A DNA stretch of 49,978 nt from Proteiniclasticum aestuarii (GTDB taxonomy: Bacteria > Bacillota > Clostridia > Clostridiales > Clostridiaceae), in assembly GCF_017368455.1 (NCBI RefSeq), contig NZ_JAFNJU010000013.1, forward strand, positions 1-49,978, read 5' to 3'. The notes beneath the pieces were generated by a model. The model worked only from the letters and a program-made list of their open reading frames with translations. It searched no databases and was not told where the DNA came from. The stretch's first letter is position 1. The number at the start of each line of letters is the position of its first letter. Shown one piece after another: positions 25,590 through 34,467 of this stretch. A program made the position numbers and the translations under genes.

Positions 25590-26174
25590 TTATTCTTCGT
25601 ACATTGATTTATATCTAGGTCTTTGATATTCTACTTCTTCTTCAATGTATTTTTCATAATCTTTGTATACTTGTGATGACACTATTTCTTCTTCACTTGT
25701 AACATCTAACTTGACCGCTCCTGTTGCAGCCGCCTGTACTATTGAGCCATCATCATTTCCTGCAGCAACTAGGATGTAATATTTATCTTCTTCAAGCATT
25801 GTATCACCTTCGAGCAGGGTAACCATATTACTTGAGGATGATATTCCACCAATCTTACTAAGTTCTACAGGTGTATTTATCTTTATTTTCCCTTTCAAAT
25901 TATCAATAACTGTAATAGAATATGTAGACATTGGGATTCCAGGGTCAAGGTCTTCAGCACTGCTATGCACGTTTTTGATTTCCTCATCAACGCGTGCAAC
26001 AAATACGTAATCACCATACCCCACTACTTCCCTAGGGTTTTCTATATCTATAACATTCATGCCACTTACGTATTGAATTGGCGATTCTTTTTGGGGGTTC
26101 ATTAGATATTGTGTTGCAAACAATGATATACATAACATTATTATGATGATTACTAATTTTATATTTTTGGTCAT
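25590..26174 (-). CDS. Membrane-anchored or secreted protein of unknown function
   Basis: A 194-residue protein with one N-terminal helix (KLVIIIIMLCISLFATQYL) and an extracytoplasmic domain of about 165 residues. It contains VVGYGDYVFVARVDEE and the beta-strand segment YSITVIDNLKGKIK, then GDTMLEEDKYYILVAAG. I know this pattern from small surface proteins of Firmicutes without assigned function. The open frame extends to 26258, but that part overlaps a decayed ATPase fragment; ATG at 26174 (or 26177) follows AAGGGTGG. It lies at the edge of the ABC island and could belong to it. Confidence 0.6.
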   Translation of the reverse strand: MTKNIKLVIIIIMLCISLFATQYLMNPQKESPIQYVSGMNVIDIENPREVVGYGDYVFVARVDEEIKNVHSSAEDLDPGIPMSTYSITVIDNLKGKIKINTPVELSKIGGISSSSNMVTLLEGDTMLEEDKYYILVAAGNDDGSIVQAAATGAVKLDVTSEEEIVSSQVYKDYEKYIEEEVEYQRPRYKSMYEE

Positions 26175-26237
26175 CATTACCACCCTTTCTTTAATTAGAA
26201 AATAATAAAGTCTAATAATTTTAAAAAGCTGCATCAT

Positions 26238-26518
26238 CATATACCTTCTTCTTTTCATATACGTCGAGTCTCACCACCTCCAGAACTTCCTTTATTCGAT
26301 TATTTTCTTTGCTCGTGTCGTGACCTTCCATGGCAAGCGTTCAGGTTATACTCTATTGTGTCATTTTCGACTAAAGCATAGTTCTAATAAGTTAGCCGAT
26401 TTTATCTTTCAATAGATTCATCTCTTTTGTCGAAAAAGGCTTGATGTTATTCTGTCCGAAGTGCACCATATCCCCTTTGTCTTTCTTCTACAGCAACCCG
26501 ATGATATTGAGAAGAATG
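26238..26518 (-). pseudogene. Fifth ABC ATPase, internal fragment
   Basis: This segment is a close DNA copy of 7388-7667 inside the cassette 4 ATPase gene, roughly codons 44-137, with scattered substitutions, a one-base insertion and stop codons. Neither end of the gene is present. It shows that a further cassette once stood here, or that a fragment was moved by recombination. Confidence 0.9.
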
Positions 26519-26701
26519 GACCAAAAGAATACCTACAGTTTTTAGCATTTTTATGTCTCCTGAAATTATTTATATATATTATAACAATCAGATATTATGA
26601 AATCAATCAGATGTTACAAAATATAAAATATAATAATCATAATCTCTTAATATATATGTTATTAATATAATCATTCGTTTTTGAAAAATTACATTGATAG
26701 A

Positions 26702-26722
26702 ATGGATACGGTGAACCATGCC
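26702..26722. repeat. Diverged copy of the palindromic repeat
   Basis: ATGGATACGGTGAACCATGCC resembles the repeat at 25180-25206 and 6051-6074, with a weakened stem. The rest of the gap 26519-26790 is AT-rich with no visible gene. Confidence 0.4.
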
Positions 26723-26791
26723 TGAAGTAACGTCATAATCATTGTATTGTATAATAAAAGAATGATGATTACTGTATTGGAGGTAATAGAA

Positions 26792-27100
26792 ATGAAGCGT
26801 ATTTTGGATGAGGCACTTATTTATGAAATACTGTCTGTGGTTGAAGAGATTCCTGAAGGAAAAGTCGCTACCTACGGCCAGATTGCCAGATTAATCGGCA
26901 GAGAGAAAAACGCTAGACTTGTAGGAAAAGTGTTGAGCATGTCGGAATTCTACGGCAGCTACCCCTGCCACAGAGTGGTCAGCCATAATGGAAGACTGGC
27001 GCCAGGTTGGGCTGAGCAAAAGTATCTTCTGGAAGAAGAGGAGGTGCCCATGAAGGATGATGCTCATGTGGACCTTGCACTGTGCCGCTGGGACTGCTGA
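26792..27100 (+). CDS. MGMT-family (methylated-DNA-cysteine methyltransferase-like) protein
   Basis: A 102-residue protein consisting only of the DNA-binding/active-site domain: VATYGQIARLIG (helix-turn-helix) and PCHRVVSHNGRL near residue 63. The PCHR cysteine that accepts alkyl groups is kept, unlike in alkyltransferase-like proteins where it is replaced. The N-terminal domain of full-length Ogt is absent, as in many short family members. The function is alkyl-lesion repair or lesion flagging. GGAGG precedes ATG at 26792 by about 7 bases. Confidence 0.9.
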   Translation: MKRILDEALIYEILSVVEEIPEGKVATYGQIARLIGREKNARLVGKVLSMSEFYGSYPCHRVVSHNGRLAPGWAEQKYLLEEEEVPMKDDAHVDLALCRWDC

Positions 27101-27140
27101 TTCAATCGCAGCGTAGTGCAAATGATTGGAAAAAGCCTTT

Positions 27141-27608
27141 TCAGAATTTCAGTCGAAGCATTCTGTCCAAAGCCCTTCCAATTACAATGACCAGGACCCA
27201 TGAATGAAGGATGTCCGGGTGAAAGAATAAATAACCAGTGGTTGAGTTGTATTGTTCTGGTGTAAACCAGTTGTAGTTCCATGGATGAATATCCAAGGAA
27301 TGAAAAAACGCTCCCCACCTGTACTTAGCTGTATAGAAGAGGACAAGAAACAAAACCAGTCCCATGAGCTTTGATATATGCAGCTTCTTGATTAGCATCT
27401 CCATTGGAAACACCACCAGTGGAATGGATCCATCGACCAGGTACATCCAGGTGCTGGCTGTCTGAATCGCATTTCTATCTATCTGCTCTCCAATGATCTG
27501 CTGCACAGTGGTCATGGAAACATCCCGACCCATGTCCAGGATCCCAAACACAGGAATCCCCATCCAGAGCTTTTTATCATATTCCGTAAAGAAAGCTTTC
27601 AGCTCCAA
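27141..27608 (-). CDS. Small membrane protein of unknown function
   Basis: A 155-residue protein with about three hydrophobic segments (MYLVDGSIPLVVFPMEMLI, LMGLVLFLVLFYTAK, ILHSWVLVIVIGRAL) and aromatic-rich loops (HPWNYNWFTPEQ). TTG at 27608 follows GAGGAG. It ends 40 bases from the convergent MGMT-like gene. I do not recognise the family. Confidence 0.55.
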   Translation of the reverse strand: MELKAFFTEYDKKLWMGIPVFGILDMGRDVSMTTVQQIIGEQIDRNAIQTASTWMYLVDGSIPLVVFPMEMLIKKLHISKLMGLVLFLVLFYTAKYRWGAFFHSLDIHPWNYNWFTPEQYNSTTGYLFFHPDILHSWVLVIVIGRALDRMLRLKF

Positions 27609-27780
27609 CTACTCCTCACTAAGGCTGCACGCCAGCCTTAGTCCTGACATCCCTCCCGCCTATTCTTCCATGACCTGGATACAAGAGCTATGCTCAATTC
27701 CATAAGCAGACGCACCTATCTGAATCCGTGTATATGATATACTACATATAGAAATACATCGCTTACTATGGAGGTTGAAA

Positions 27781-28635
27781 ATGGAAAAGAAACTGAAACT
27801 GAATGATGGTACAGATATGCCCAAACTGGGCCAAGGCGCCTGGTACATGGGCGAGAACACCAGTCGTCACCAGGAAGAAATCGATGCACTGCGTCTAGGC
27901 GTCCAAAGCGGCATGACCCTTATTGACACGGCAGAAATGTATGGAGACGGACTGTCAGAGGTTCTTGTCGGAGAAGCCATCAAAGAATTCAGACGAGAAG
28001 ATCTCTTTCTCGTATCCAAAGTCTATCCGCACAATGCAGGACGAAAGAACATCTTTCACTCCCTGAAAAAGAGTCTGGAAAGACTCGATACGCCATATCT
28101 GGATCTTTACCTCCTGCATTGGCGGGGAGGCGTACCCCTGTCGGAAACCGTCGACTGCATGGAAGAGCTGAAAGCGTGTGGACTCATAAAAAACTGGGGT
28201 GTCTCGAATTTTGATACAGCGGATATGAAGGAGCTCCTCTCCCTTCCCCATGGAGATCAGTGCAGAGTGAATCAGGTGCTGTACAATCTAGGCTCACGAG
28301 GCGTGGAATATGATCTGCTTCCCTATATGAGATCCAAGGGCATTGCCCTCATGGCCTATTGCCCCTTGGCCCATGATGACAGAACCAGAAGAACAATCAC
28401 AAATGAACCTGAAATCAGGAGTCTCTCTGAAAGACTGGACATCACGCCAGAACAACTGATGCTCTCCTTTCTGCTGGCACAGGAGAATGTCTGCGCCATA
28501 CCAAAGGCTTCCTCCCCGCAGCATGTCAGAGAAAATGCGGATACACTGCAGATAGAATTAGGTGAAGAGGAAATGAGAATTCTGGATTCCAGCTTTCCTG
28601 CTCCGACCAGAAAGGTCTTTCTGGACATGCTCTAA
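27781..28635 (+). CDS. Aldo/keto reductase
   Basis: A 284-residue NADPH-dependent aldehyde/ketone reductase of the YeaE/DkgA-like group. The catalytic tetrad is visible: Asp in LIDTAEMYG, Tyr in the same motif, Lys in FLVSKVYP and His in YLLHWRG. The NADPH-binding part is AIPKASSPQHVREN near residue 240. ATG at 27781 is 6 bases after GGAGG and is preferred over 27775. It is a single-gene unit, and the physiological substrate is unknown. Confidence 0.92.
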   Translation: MEKKLKLNDGTDMPKLGQGAWYMGENTSRHQEEIDALRLGVQSGMTLIDTAEMYGDGLSEVLVGEAIKEFRREDLFLVSKVYPHNAGRKNIFHSLKKSLERLDTPYLDLYLLHWRGGVPLSETVDCMEELKACGLIKNWGVSNFDTADMKELLSLPHGDQCRVNQVLYNLGSRGVEYDLLPYMRSKGIALMAYCPLAHDDRTRRTITNEPEIRSLSERLDITPEQLMLSFLLAQENVCAIPKASSPQHVRENADTLQIELGEEEMRILDSSFPAPTRKVFLDML

Positions 28636-28670
28636 CCATCAATACATGTACAAGATAATTGAAAGCGACG

Positions 28671-28718
28671 AAAGAACCGGAAGCTGCAAGGAATTTCTAC
28701 TGCAGTTTCCGGTTCTTT
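28671..28718. terminator. Bidirectional terminator
   Basis: AAAGAACCGGAAGCTGCA pairs with TGCAGTTTCCGGTTCTTT around a 12-base loop. It lies between the convergent aldo/keto reductase and NTF2-fold genes. Confidence 0.85.
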
Positions 28719-28736
28719 CCTATTGCTTTCTCTTCA

Positions 28737-29939
28737 TCACTGAACTGCCTCTGTCTTCCCTTCCAGAATATAATTGAACGGGAGTGAAAACTGCAAATAT
28801 CTGAAAAGCCATTTTCCGTTCTCTTTCACAAGTACGGCTTCAAATCTGAATGGCCATTTATACTCTTCCCCTCTGGCGTTCTCTTTGAGCATCTCTGCTA
28901 TACTCCGCCGGATGCGAAACAGCTTATCCTTATCGTCCATCTGAGAACTTTCGGTTTTTTTGATGAACGCTACCAGATGTTCCAGTGCTTCGCTTTCAGT
29001 GATCACTTTTCTGAAAACACCATGGGTGGCAATCCAGATAGCATCATGGGAAGAATTGACCAAACAGTTGTCATGATCGAGTTCAAATCCCTCAAAGCAG
29101 CTTCTATGTTTTCTGATCATAGAGTCTATTCCTTCTGGATCCATATACTGAGACTGATCTGTATCAATCGCGAGCAGATCCTCTGAACTGAAATACTTCT
29201 CTCTTATGGAACTTGGATCCATTTCTTTATCCAGATAATCTTCTCCGAAATCATGAATGACGGGTTGTATGTCCTTTTCATCCATCGATGCATTATGCTC
29301 AGCATATTTCTCCAGTTTCCTCGTTTCCTGATCAAAAATCTTCTGATCATACCCGTATTCATCAAGCCGTACATCAGGAAGATGACCGACTACCGGTAGT
29401 GAAAACTGCAGCTGCCTGATTTTCCAGACACCCTTATTCTGTGTCAAGATGAAAGAGATCCGCAGATCCCATAAATAGTCTCGCACCTTGCCCTCCCATT
29501 GGCTCAATATATGCGCCAATGCCCAGTTGATGTCTGTAACCTTCATCCAATCCGGCCTTTTACTATCCAGAGATACTCCGTCAAAGCATTCTCTGATATA
29601 ACCCAGGTATCCCGAATAGGCATCCTTGTCACTGGAAAAGGAATACTTCACAGAACCGGTTGTGTAGACGATGGCAGTCTCTCCAAATATAATCATCTCT
29701 GCTTCATCGGTATTCATCCTCAAGTCACCCCAATACTTCCAGTCACTGATGAATAATTCTTTCACCTCATCATAGCCCATACACCATTCACCGCTGCTTG
29801 TTCCGATCAGTACGATGTTTTCATTCTGATCAAATAATTTTTGCATGAAGGAATCTGCCTTACTGATGTCCCTCTGTATGTATCCTTCCTGAAAATAATC
29901 CAACAGTTCTCTGATTTCACCCTTGATCCGATTATTCAT
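28737..29939 (-). CDS. Protein with two NTF2-fold (SnoaL-like) domains
   Basis: A 400-residue soluble protein made of an internal duplication. Both halves end in the same pattern, KGVWKIRQLQFSLPVVG near residue 190 and NGKWLFRYLQFSLPFNY near 385, and both contain a SnoaL-like core (IGTSSGEWCMGYDEVKELF; DAIWIATHGVFRK). NTF2-fold domains form open cones that bind small ligands or act as enzymes; no catalytic residues can be assigned. ATG at 29939 follows GAGGTG by 6 bases. A GTG further upstream is possible. Confidence 0.75.
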   Translation of the reverse strand: MNNRIKGEIRELLDYFQEGYIQRDISKADSFMQKLFDQNENIVLIGTSSGEWCMGYDEVKELFISDWKYWGDLRMNTDEAEMIIFGETAIVYTTGSVKYSFSSDKDAYSGYLGYIRECFDGVSLDSKRPDWMKVTDINWALAHILSQWEGKVRDYLWDLRISFILTQNKGVWKIRQLQFSLPVVGHLPDVRLDEYGYDQKIFDQETRKLEKYAEHNASMDEKDIQPVIHDFGEDYLDKEMDPSSIREKYFSSEDLLAIDTDQSQYMDPEGIDSMIRKHRSCFEGFELDHDNCLVNSSHDAIWIATHGVFRKVITESEALEHLVAFIKKTESSQMDDKDKLFRIRRSIAEMLKENARGEEYKWPFRFEAVLVKENGKWLFRYLQFSLPFNYILEGKTEAVQ

Positions 29940-30113
29940 ACGTTTCACCTCTTTTCTTTTTCTACACTTATTTACCCTTACAGTTTCATCTCTCCGTATA
30001 TCTGTTATTTCAAAGTAATGATTACGTTTTCATAGTAACTTAGTATATTTGTGATGTCAATATTGCGCTTCTTATGCAGCAACCATTCAGTTACAATTAG
30101 GCAAAGAGAAAAA

Positions 30114-30161
30114 AATCTATTAAGCCATATGTTCCATCGAAAACATATGGCTTAATAGATT
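30114..30161 (-). terminator. Terminator of the HTH-DUF805 gene
   Basis: An 18-bp perfect stem, AATCTATTAAGCCATATG with CATATGGCTTAATAGATT, and on the minus strand a T-run directly after it. Confidence 0.85.
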
Positions 30162-30208
30162 CCTTATAATAAGCTTTGTGCATTATATTGATATCAAAGT
30201 CAGCAGAT

Positions 30209-30760
30209 TCATTCTTCTAGTGCCACGCTGGTTATTTCACTCTTTTCGGCCATCATAAATAATACGACGATCTGCCCAAATGGTACCAATAAAAATAACT
30301 GCCACCAGACACTGCGACCGATATCATTCAATCTCCGGGACCCTACAGCAAGAAATGGCACCAGGAATATGATTGCAACTATTTGATTGAGCTGTTCATG
30401 AATAATGGTTGCTATAGCCAATACAAGAACCATAAATAGAAGAAACCACCAATATTCATAGCGAGTTGCTTTACCGGAAAAGTTGGCATACTCCATAAAG
30501 CTCTTTTTGATGGACTCAACCGGTGTTTGTGGTTTCTGCTTCTTCTGCAAGATCAGTTCACTTGGATCAGCACTCAAAGCTTCTGCAATCAGTCTAAGCG
30601 ACTCAGCTGATATATTACTTCCATTTTCAATTCGTTGTATTGTACGAAGACTTAATCCACTTCTTTCGCTCAATTGCTCTTGTGACCAGCTCTTATCTAG
30701 CCTTAAGGCTTTAATCTTATTCGAATTAGTTTTCATAACTTCACTCATCCTCGTTTTCAT
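30209..30760 (-). CDS. XRE-type helix-turn-helix protein with DUF805 membrane domain
   Basis: A 183-residue fusion. Residues 10-70 form an XRE DNA-binding domain (LRLDKSWSQEQLSERSGLS, RTIQRIENG). Residues 85-175 form a DUF805 domain with about three to four helices (YANFSGKATRYEYWWFL, then SRRLNDIGRS, VWWQLFLLVPFGQIV). The protein is therefore probably a membrane-held regulator. The start is uncertain: ATGs at 30760, 30748 and 30736 are all in frame and no ribosome site decides between them. Confidence 0.85.
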   Translation of the reverse strand: MKTRMSEVMKTNSNKIKALRLDKSWSQEQLSERSGLSLRTIQRIENGSNISAESLRLIAEALSADPSELILQKKQKPQTPVESIKKSFMEYANFSGKATRYEYWWFLLFMVLVLAIATIIHEQLNQIVAIIFLVPFLAVGSRRLNDIGRSVWWQLFLLVPFGQIVVLFMMAEKSEITSVALEE

Positions 30761-30844
30761 GTAATTTGAACATAGTATAGATGAAATGACCTGTAATGTC
30801 TACGACAGCAGGACGTCAGTTACCCGCAAATGGGTCTTAAAATG

Positions 30845-30867
30845 AAAAAAGACCGCATAAAGCGGTC
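30845..30867 (-). terminator. Terminator of tmRNA
   Basis: GACCGC, loop TTTAT, GCGGTC, TTTTTT on the minus strand, 9 bases after the mature tmRNA 3' end. Confidence 0.9.
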
Positions 30868-30875
30868 AGTTTAAC

Positions 30876-31226
30876 TGGTGGAGATGAGGGGTGTCGAACC
30901 CCTGTCCGAAAGTCGAAAAATAAGACTTTCTACGAGTGTAGCTTTGTAATTAACATTCCCTTTGGCTTAGTTTACAAGCAGACTTGGCCATTGGTAGCTT
31001 CATTTATTCCGTTTCTGAGGCAAAGCTTACTCAGACTCGTTTTTCCGCTAATCGGCGCTCTGATCCCAGGCAGCGGACATCCCGGGTAGAACGTAGCAGC
31101 TTACGCTGCTAGTGCAAAATTATCTTCTGCGTTTATGTTTTGCTATAGTTTTTTAAAGCAGGTCAATAGCATCCTTCTACTCGCTTATCAGATCTTCCAT
31201 ACCCCCGTCGAAGCCAATACATCCCC
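30876..31226 (-). ncRNA. ssrA: Transfer-messenger RNA
   Basis: This RNA rescues stalled ribosomes. The 5' end reads GGGGATGTATTGGCTTCGAC, and the 3' end carries the T-loop GGGGTTCGACACCCC and finishes in CTCCACCA, so CCA is encoded. The tag frame ends NAEDNFALAA before TAA, as in clostridial tags. Length is 351 bases. smpB, often the neighbour, is not in this window. Confidence 0.97.
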
Positions 31227-31244
31227 ATGTATTGTACAATCCTT

Positions 31245-31272
31245 ATTATACGCACTAATTCTTAAAAATCAA
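31245..31272 (-). promoter_or_regulatory. Promoter of ssrA
   Basis: TTGATT, a 16-bp spacer, TATAAT on the minus strand, about 18 bases upstream of the RNA 5' end. Confidence 0.75.
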
Positions 31273-31417
31273 TAAAAAACACCATACAGAATCGAAAAAG
31301 TCTTATTTTCTAAAAATTTACTCATTTAATCGGAAATAAACTGTTAATAAATATTTAACTTTTAGAAGAAATGGTGTAGAATTATAGTAGTAAAAACCCT
31401 AAACAGGTGGTGATAAA

Positions 31418-32047
31418 ATGAAACTCTTAATCATCGGGGATAGTCTGGTAACAGGATATGGTCTTCCAGATGGAAAAAGCTGGCTGGACCTTGTAAGTGA
31501 AGAATCCAGTGAATATATTATAAACAAAGGCGTCAACGGTGACACGACCGCAGATATCCTCAACAGATTTCATGAGGATGTCATCATGCATTCACCAAAG
31601 ACCGTGTTTATTCTGGCGGGCACCAATGATGCGTTGGCTGGAAGAACAGCAAACTACATCTACAACAATGTGCAGGAAATGATCAGGCAATGCATCAACA
31701 ATGGCATTACGCCCATCGTACTGCTTCCGCCCTTTCTGAATGTGGAGACGGCGATAAAGAACGATCCTTCCCTGAAGGAGACTTTCGAATCCTCAGCCAA
31801 CACACTGAAACGATTCAGAAGGCTCATTGAAGACTACTGCATAGACGAACATATTGACACCATAGACTTCAATCGTGCATTCATAGGTTCAGACATGGAG
31901 GAGAACCCCGAAAAATACTATATCGACGGCATCCATCTGACCGAATTCGCGCACAGAAAGATGACGGACAAATTCCTGTATAAGTACAACTACATCCTTG
32001 TGCACAAAAACCCCACAGACTACATCATCAATTATGACACCATATGA
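31418..32047 (+). CDS. SGNH/GDSL-family hydrolase
   Basis: A 209-residue esterase/lipase of the GDSL type, probably cytoplasmic as no signal peptide is seen. The four blocks are present: GDSLVTGYG with the catalytic Ser near residue 8, Gly and Asn in NKGVNGDTT and AGTNDA, and the Asp-His pair in DGIHLTEFAH. The start follows AGGTGG. It occupies the position between ssrA and rnr on the opposite strand. Substrate unknown. Confidence 0.9.
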   Translation: MKLLIIGDSLVTGYGLPDGKSWLDLVSEESSEYIINKGVNGDTTADILNRFHEDVIMHSPKTVFILAGTNDALAGRTANYIYNNVQEMIRQCINNGITPIVLLPPFLNVETAIKNDPSLKETFESSANTLKRFRRLIEDYCIDEHIDTIDFNRAFIGSDMEENPEKYYIDGIHLTEFAHRKMTDKFLYKYNYILVHKNPTDYIINYDTI

Positions 32048-32056
32048 TGAAGAATG

Positions 32057-32134
32057 AAAAATGGCGAGAACTCGCCATTTTCTTTTTTATTCGAAAAGTC
32101 CTCTCCAATCAGGCAAGATCGGAAAGGACTTTTT
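32057..32134. terminator. Two adjacent terminator hairpins
   Basis: AAAATGGCGAG/CTCGCCATTTT (32057-32081) is followed by a T-run and ends the GDSL gene. AAAGTCCT...AGGACTTTTT (32095-32134) can act on both strands and probably ends rnr. Confidence 0.8.
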
Positions 32135-32152
32135 CTGTTTCATCATTCTAAA

Positions 32153-34288
32153 CTATGAACTCTTCTTCTCCGAATCCTCTCCATCACTGACTTCAAAGAA
32201 AATTTCTCTGGAATCCAGATTGACGTTGGATACAAGGACTTCGATTTTCTCGCCTAGACTGAACTTCTTTCCAGAACGTTCTCCGATGAGCGTCATGTAA
32301 CGATCATCATAGACATAATAATCATCATAGAGGGATGTGATGTGGATCAGACCTTCTATGGTATTGGGCAGTTCCACGAATAGACCGAAGTTGGTCACGG
32401 AGGAAATGATTCCTTCGAAAGTCTCTCCCACGTGGTTCTTCATGAACTCCGCCTTCTTCAGCGCATCCAGTTCTCTTTCCGCCTCCACAGCCACTCTCTC
32501 CATTTCAGATGCCTGTTTCGAAGCTTCTGCTACGATGGGAATCAGCTTCTTCGCTCTCTTCTCATCCAGCTCCCCATTCAGGAACTCCTTGATGATACGA
32601 TGGATCTGAAGATCGGGATATCTTCTGATGGGTGATGTGAAGTGAGAATAATAGGTGGCGGCAAGGCCGAAATGCCCGATGTTTTCAGGTGCATATCTGG
32701 CCTGCATCATACTTCTTAAAAGAAGTTTCGACAGGACTGGTTCTGCAGGTTCCCCTTTCACCTTCTCCAGAATCTCCTGAAGCATTTTGGGCTGAACACC
32801 TGCGTAAAGCTTCACAGGATACCCCAGATTAAAGGAGAACTCCGTGAATGCCTTCAGCTTTTCCTCATCCGGCTCTTCGTGGATTCTGTAGATGAAGGGA
32901 ACATGAGCCCAGAACATATGCTCCGCCACGGTCTCATTGCAGGCCAGCATGAACTCTTCAATCATCTTGTTGGAGATCTCTCTTGGATACAGAGAAACAT
33001 CCACAGGCTTCCCGAGTTTATCCAGCGTGATCTTGCTCTCCGGGAAATCAAACTCGATGGCTCCTCTTCTTTCTCTCTTCTTCTCCAGAATATGCTGAAG
33101 CTCTTCCATGTCTCTGATCATGGGTATAAACGCTTTGTATTTTTCAAGGCTCTCATCCATTTCGCCGTTCAGCACTCTGGTCACATCCGCATAGGTTGCT
33201 CTCAGTTTGGACTCGATGATGGATTCATAGATGTCATGCTCCACCACTTTCCCCTGCGGGTCGATGATCATATCGCAGCTCAGTGTAAGCTTCGACTCAT
33301 AGGGATTCAGAGAACACAGATTGTTGGACAGCTTCTTGGGCAGCATGGGAATGACCAGATCCAGAAGATATACCGATGTGGCTCTTTTAAACGCTTCCTT
33401 GTCGATGGGACTGCCTTCCTTCACGAAATGCGTCACATCAGCGATGTGGACGCTCAGCTTATAGTTGCCATTCTCCAGTCTGAATACGGAGACCGCATCA
33501 TCCAGATCCTTGGCATCGGCTCCGTCGATGGTCATGATCATCTCCTGCCTCAGGTCTCTTCGTCTTTCGATCTCCTTCTCTGGCACTTCTTCCGGAATCC
33601 GATCCGTGTATCCGATGACCTCAGGGGAGAATTCTTCAGGCAGATTGTACTTCTTGACCACCGTTAGAATGTCTACACCCTTATCCCCTTTCTTGCCAAG
33701 GATTTCTGTAATAAGCCCTTCCGGATTTCTTCCTTTCTCCGGCCATTTTGTGATTTCCACCACGACCACGTCCCCGTTTTCCGCGTAGTTTCTGTTCTTC
33801 TTGTTGATGAACACATCATGATGCATCTTGGTATCTTCAGGAACCACGAAGCCGAAGGCTTTGGACTCCTCATAGACTCCAATGATCTTATTGTTCTTTC
33901 TTTCGATGATCTGAAGGACTTCTCCTTCGGCTCTTCTGGATCCGGCATTTTCTCTCATCACCTTCACCTGAACCTTATCACCATGCATGGCGGTCTTCAT
34001 GGCATTCTCAGGAACAAAGATATCCTCCTTGCCTTCTCCTCTTGCCACAAAACCGAATCCTCTCTTATTCACATCAATTCTTCCTGTGTATACTCCGTAT
34101 TCTTCAGGAAGGACGATCTTCTCTTTCTTGATTTTGATCACCAGGCCGTCTTTCATCAGGCCATCGATGACTTTTCTCAGTTCTTTCTTCTCATTTTTTT
34201 CCAGTCCCAGCACATTAGCCAGCTCATCCGTATTCATCGGCTTATAGCTGTGTGCGGACAGAATTTCCATGATCTTTTCTATTAACAT
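32153..34288 (-). CDS. rnr: Ribonuclease R
   Basis: A 711-residue processive 3'-5' exoribonuclease for structured RNA and, with tmRNA, for degradation of non-stop mRNA. Domains in order: N-terminal winged helix (to about 65), two cold-shock-type OB folds (YTGRIDVNKRGFGFV near 70; GVYEESKAFGFVV near 140), the RNB catalytic domain with DGADAKDLDDAV near 254 holding the metal-binding aspartates, and a C-terminal S1 domain (EGIISSVTNFGLFVEL). The start follows GGGAGGTAAGT. tmRNA lies about 930 bases downstream, past the GDSL gene. Length is normal for the family. Confidence 0.97.
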   Translation of the reverse strand: MLIEKIMEILSAHSYKPMNTDELANVLGLEKNEKKELRKVIDGLMKDGLVIKIKKEKIVLPEEYGVYTGRIDVNKRGFGFVARGEGKEDIFVPENAMKTAMHGDKVQVKVMRENAGSRRAEGEVLQIIERKNNKIIGVYEESKAFGFVVPEDTKMHHDVFINKKNRNYAENGDVVVVEITKWPEKGRNPEGLITEILGKKGDKGVDILTVVKKYNLPEEFSPEVIGYTDRIPEEVPEKEIERRRDLRQEMIMTIDGADAKDLDDAVSVFRLENGNYKLSVHIADVTHFVKEGSPIDKEAFKRATSVYLLDLVIPMLPKKLSNNLCSLNPYESKLTLSCDMIIDPQGKVVEHDIYESIIESKLRATYADVTRVLNGEMDESLEKYKAFIPMIRDMEELQHILEKKRERRGAIEFDFPESKITLDKLGKPVDVSLYPREISNKMIEEFMLACNETVAEHMFWAHVPFIYRIHEEPDEEKLKAFTEFSFNLGYPVKLYAGVQPKMLQEILEKVKGEPAEPVLSKLLLRSMMQARYAPENIGHFGLAATYYSHFTSPIRRYPDLQIHRIIKEFLNGELDEKRAKKLIPIVAEASKQASEMERVAVEAERELDALKKAEFMKNHVGETFEGIISSVTNFGLFVELPNTIEGLIHITSLYDDYYVYDDRYMTLIGERSGKKFSLGEKIEVLVSNVNLDSREIFFEVSDGEDSEKKSS

Positions 34289-34429
34289 ACTTACCTCCCT
34301 GTCAGATTCACTTCAATATGAAACCTGTTTGATTTACTTCTACCATCAGTATACAGAAAAAGTGTTAACTTATCCTGAGATTTCGATAATAACTTGTATA
34401 TTTTTTTATAATTTTCCTATGTGCCGCAA

Positions 34430-34458
34430 CAGGGAGCCCAAGAAATAAGGGCTCCCTG
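34430..34458. terminator. Hairpin downstream of hppA
   Basis: CAGGGAGCCC and GGGCTCCCTG form a 10-bp stem with a short loop. No clear T-run follows on the minus strand, so termination strength is uncertain. Confidence 0.5.
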
Positions 34459-34467
34459 TCTGTTTCC

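Noticed and set aside
28294..28628. Minus-strand frames inside the aldo/keto reductase gene
   Set aside because: Overlapped by a complete enzyme gene with an intact catalytic tetrad.
32879..33667. A 262-residue plus-strand frame inside rnr, and similar long frames opposite eno, gpmI and hppA
   Set aside because: The opposite strand holds full-length conserved enzymes; these frames follow from their codon use.
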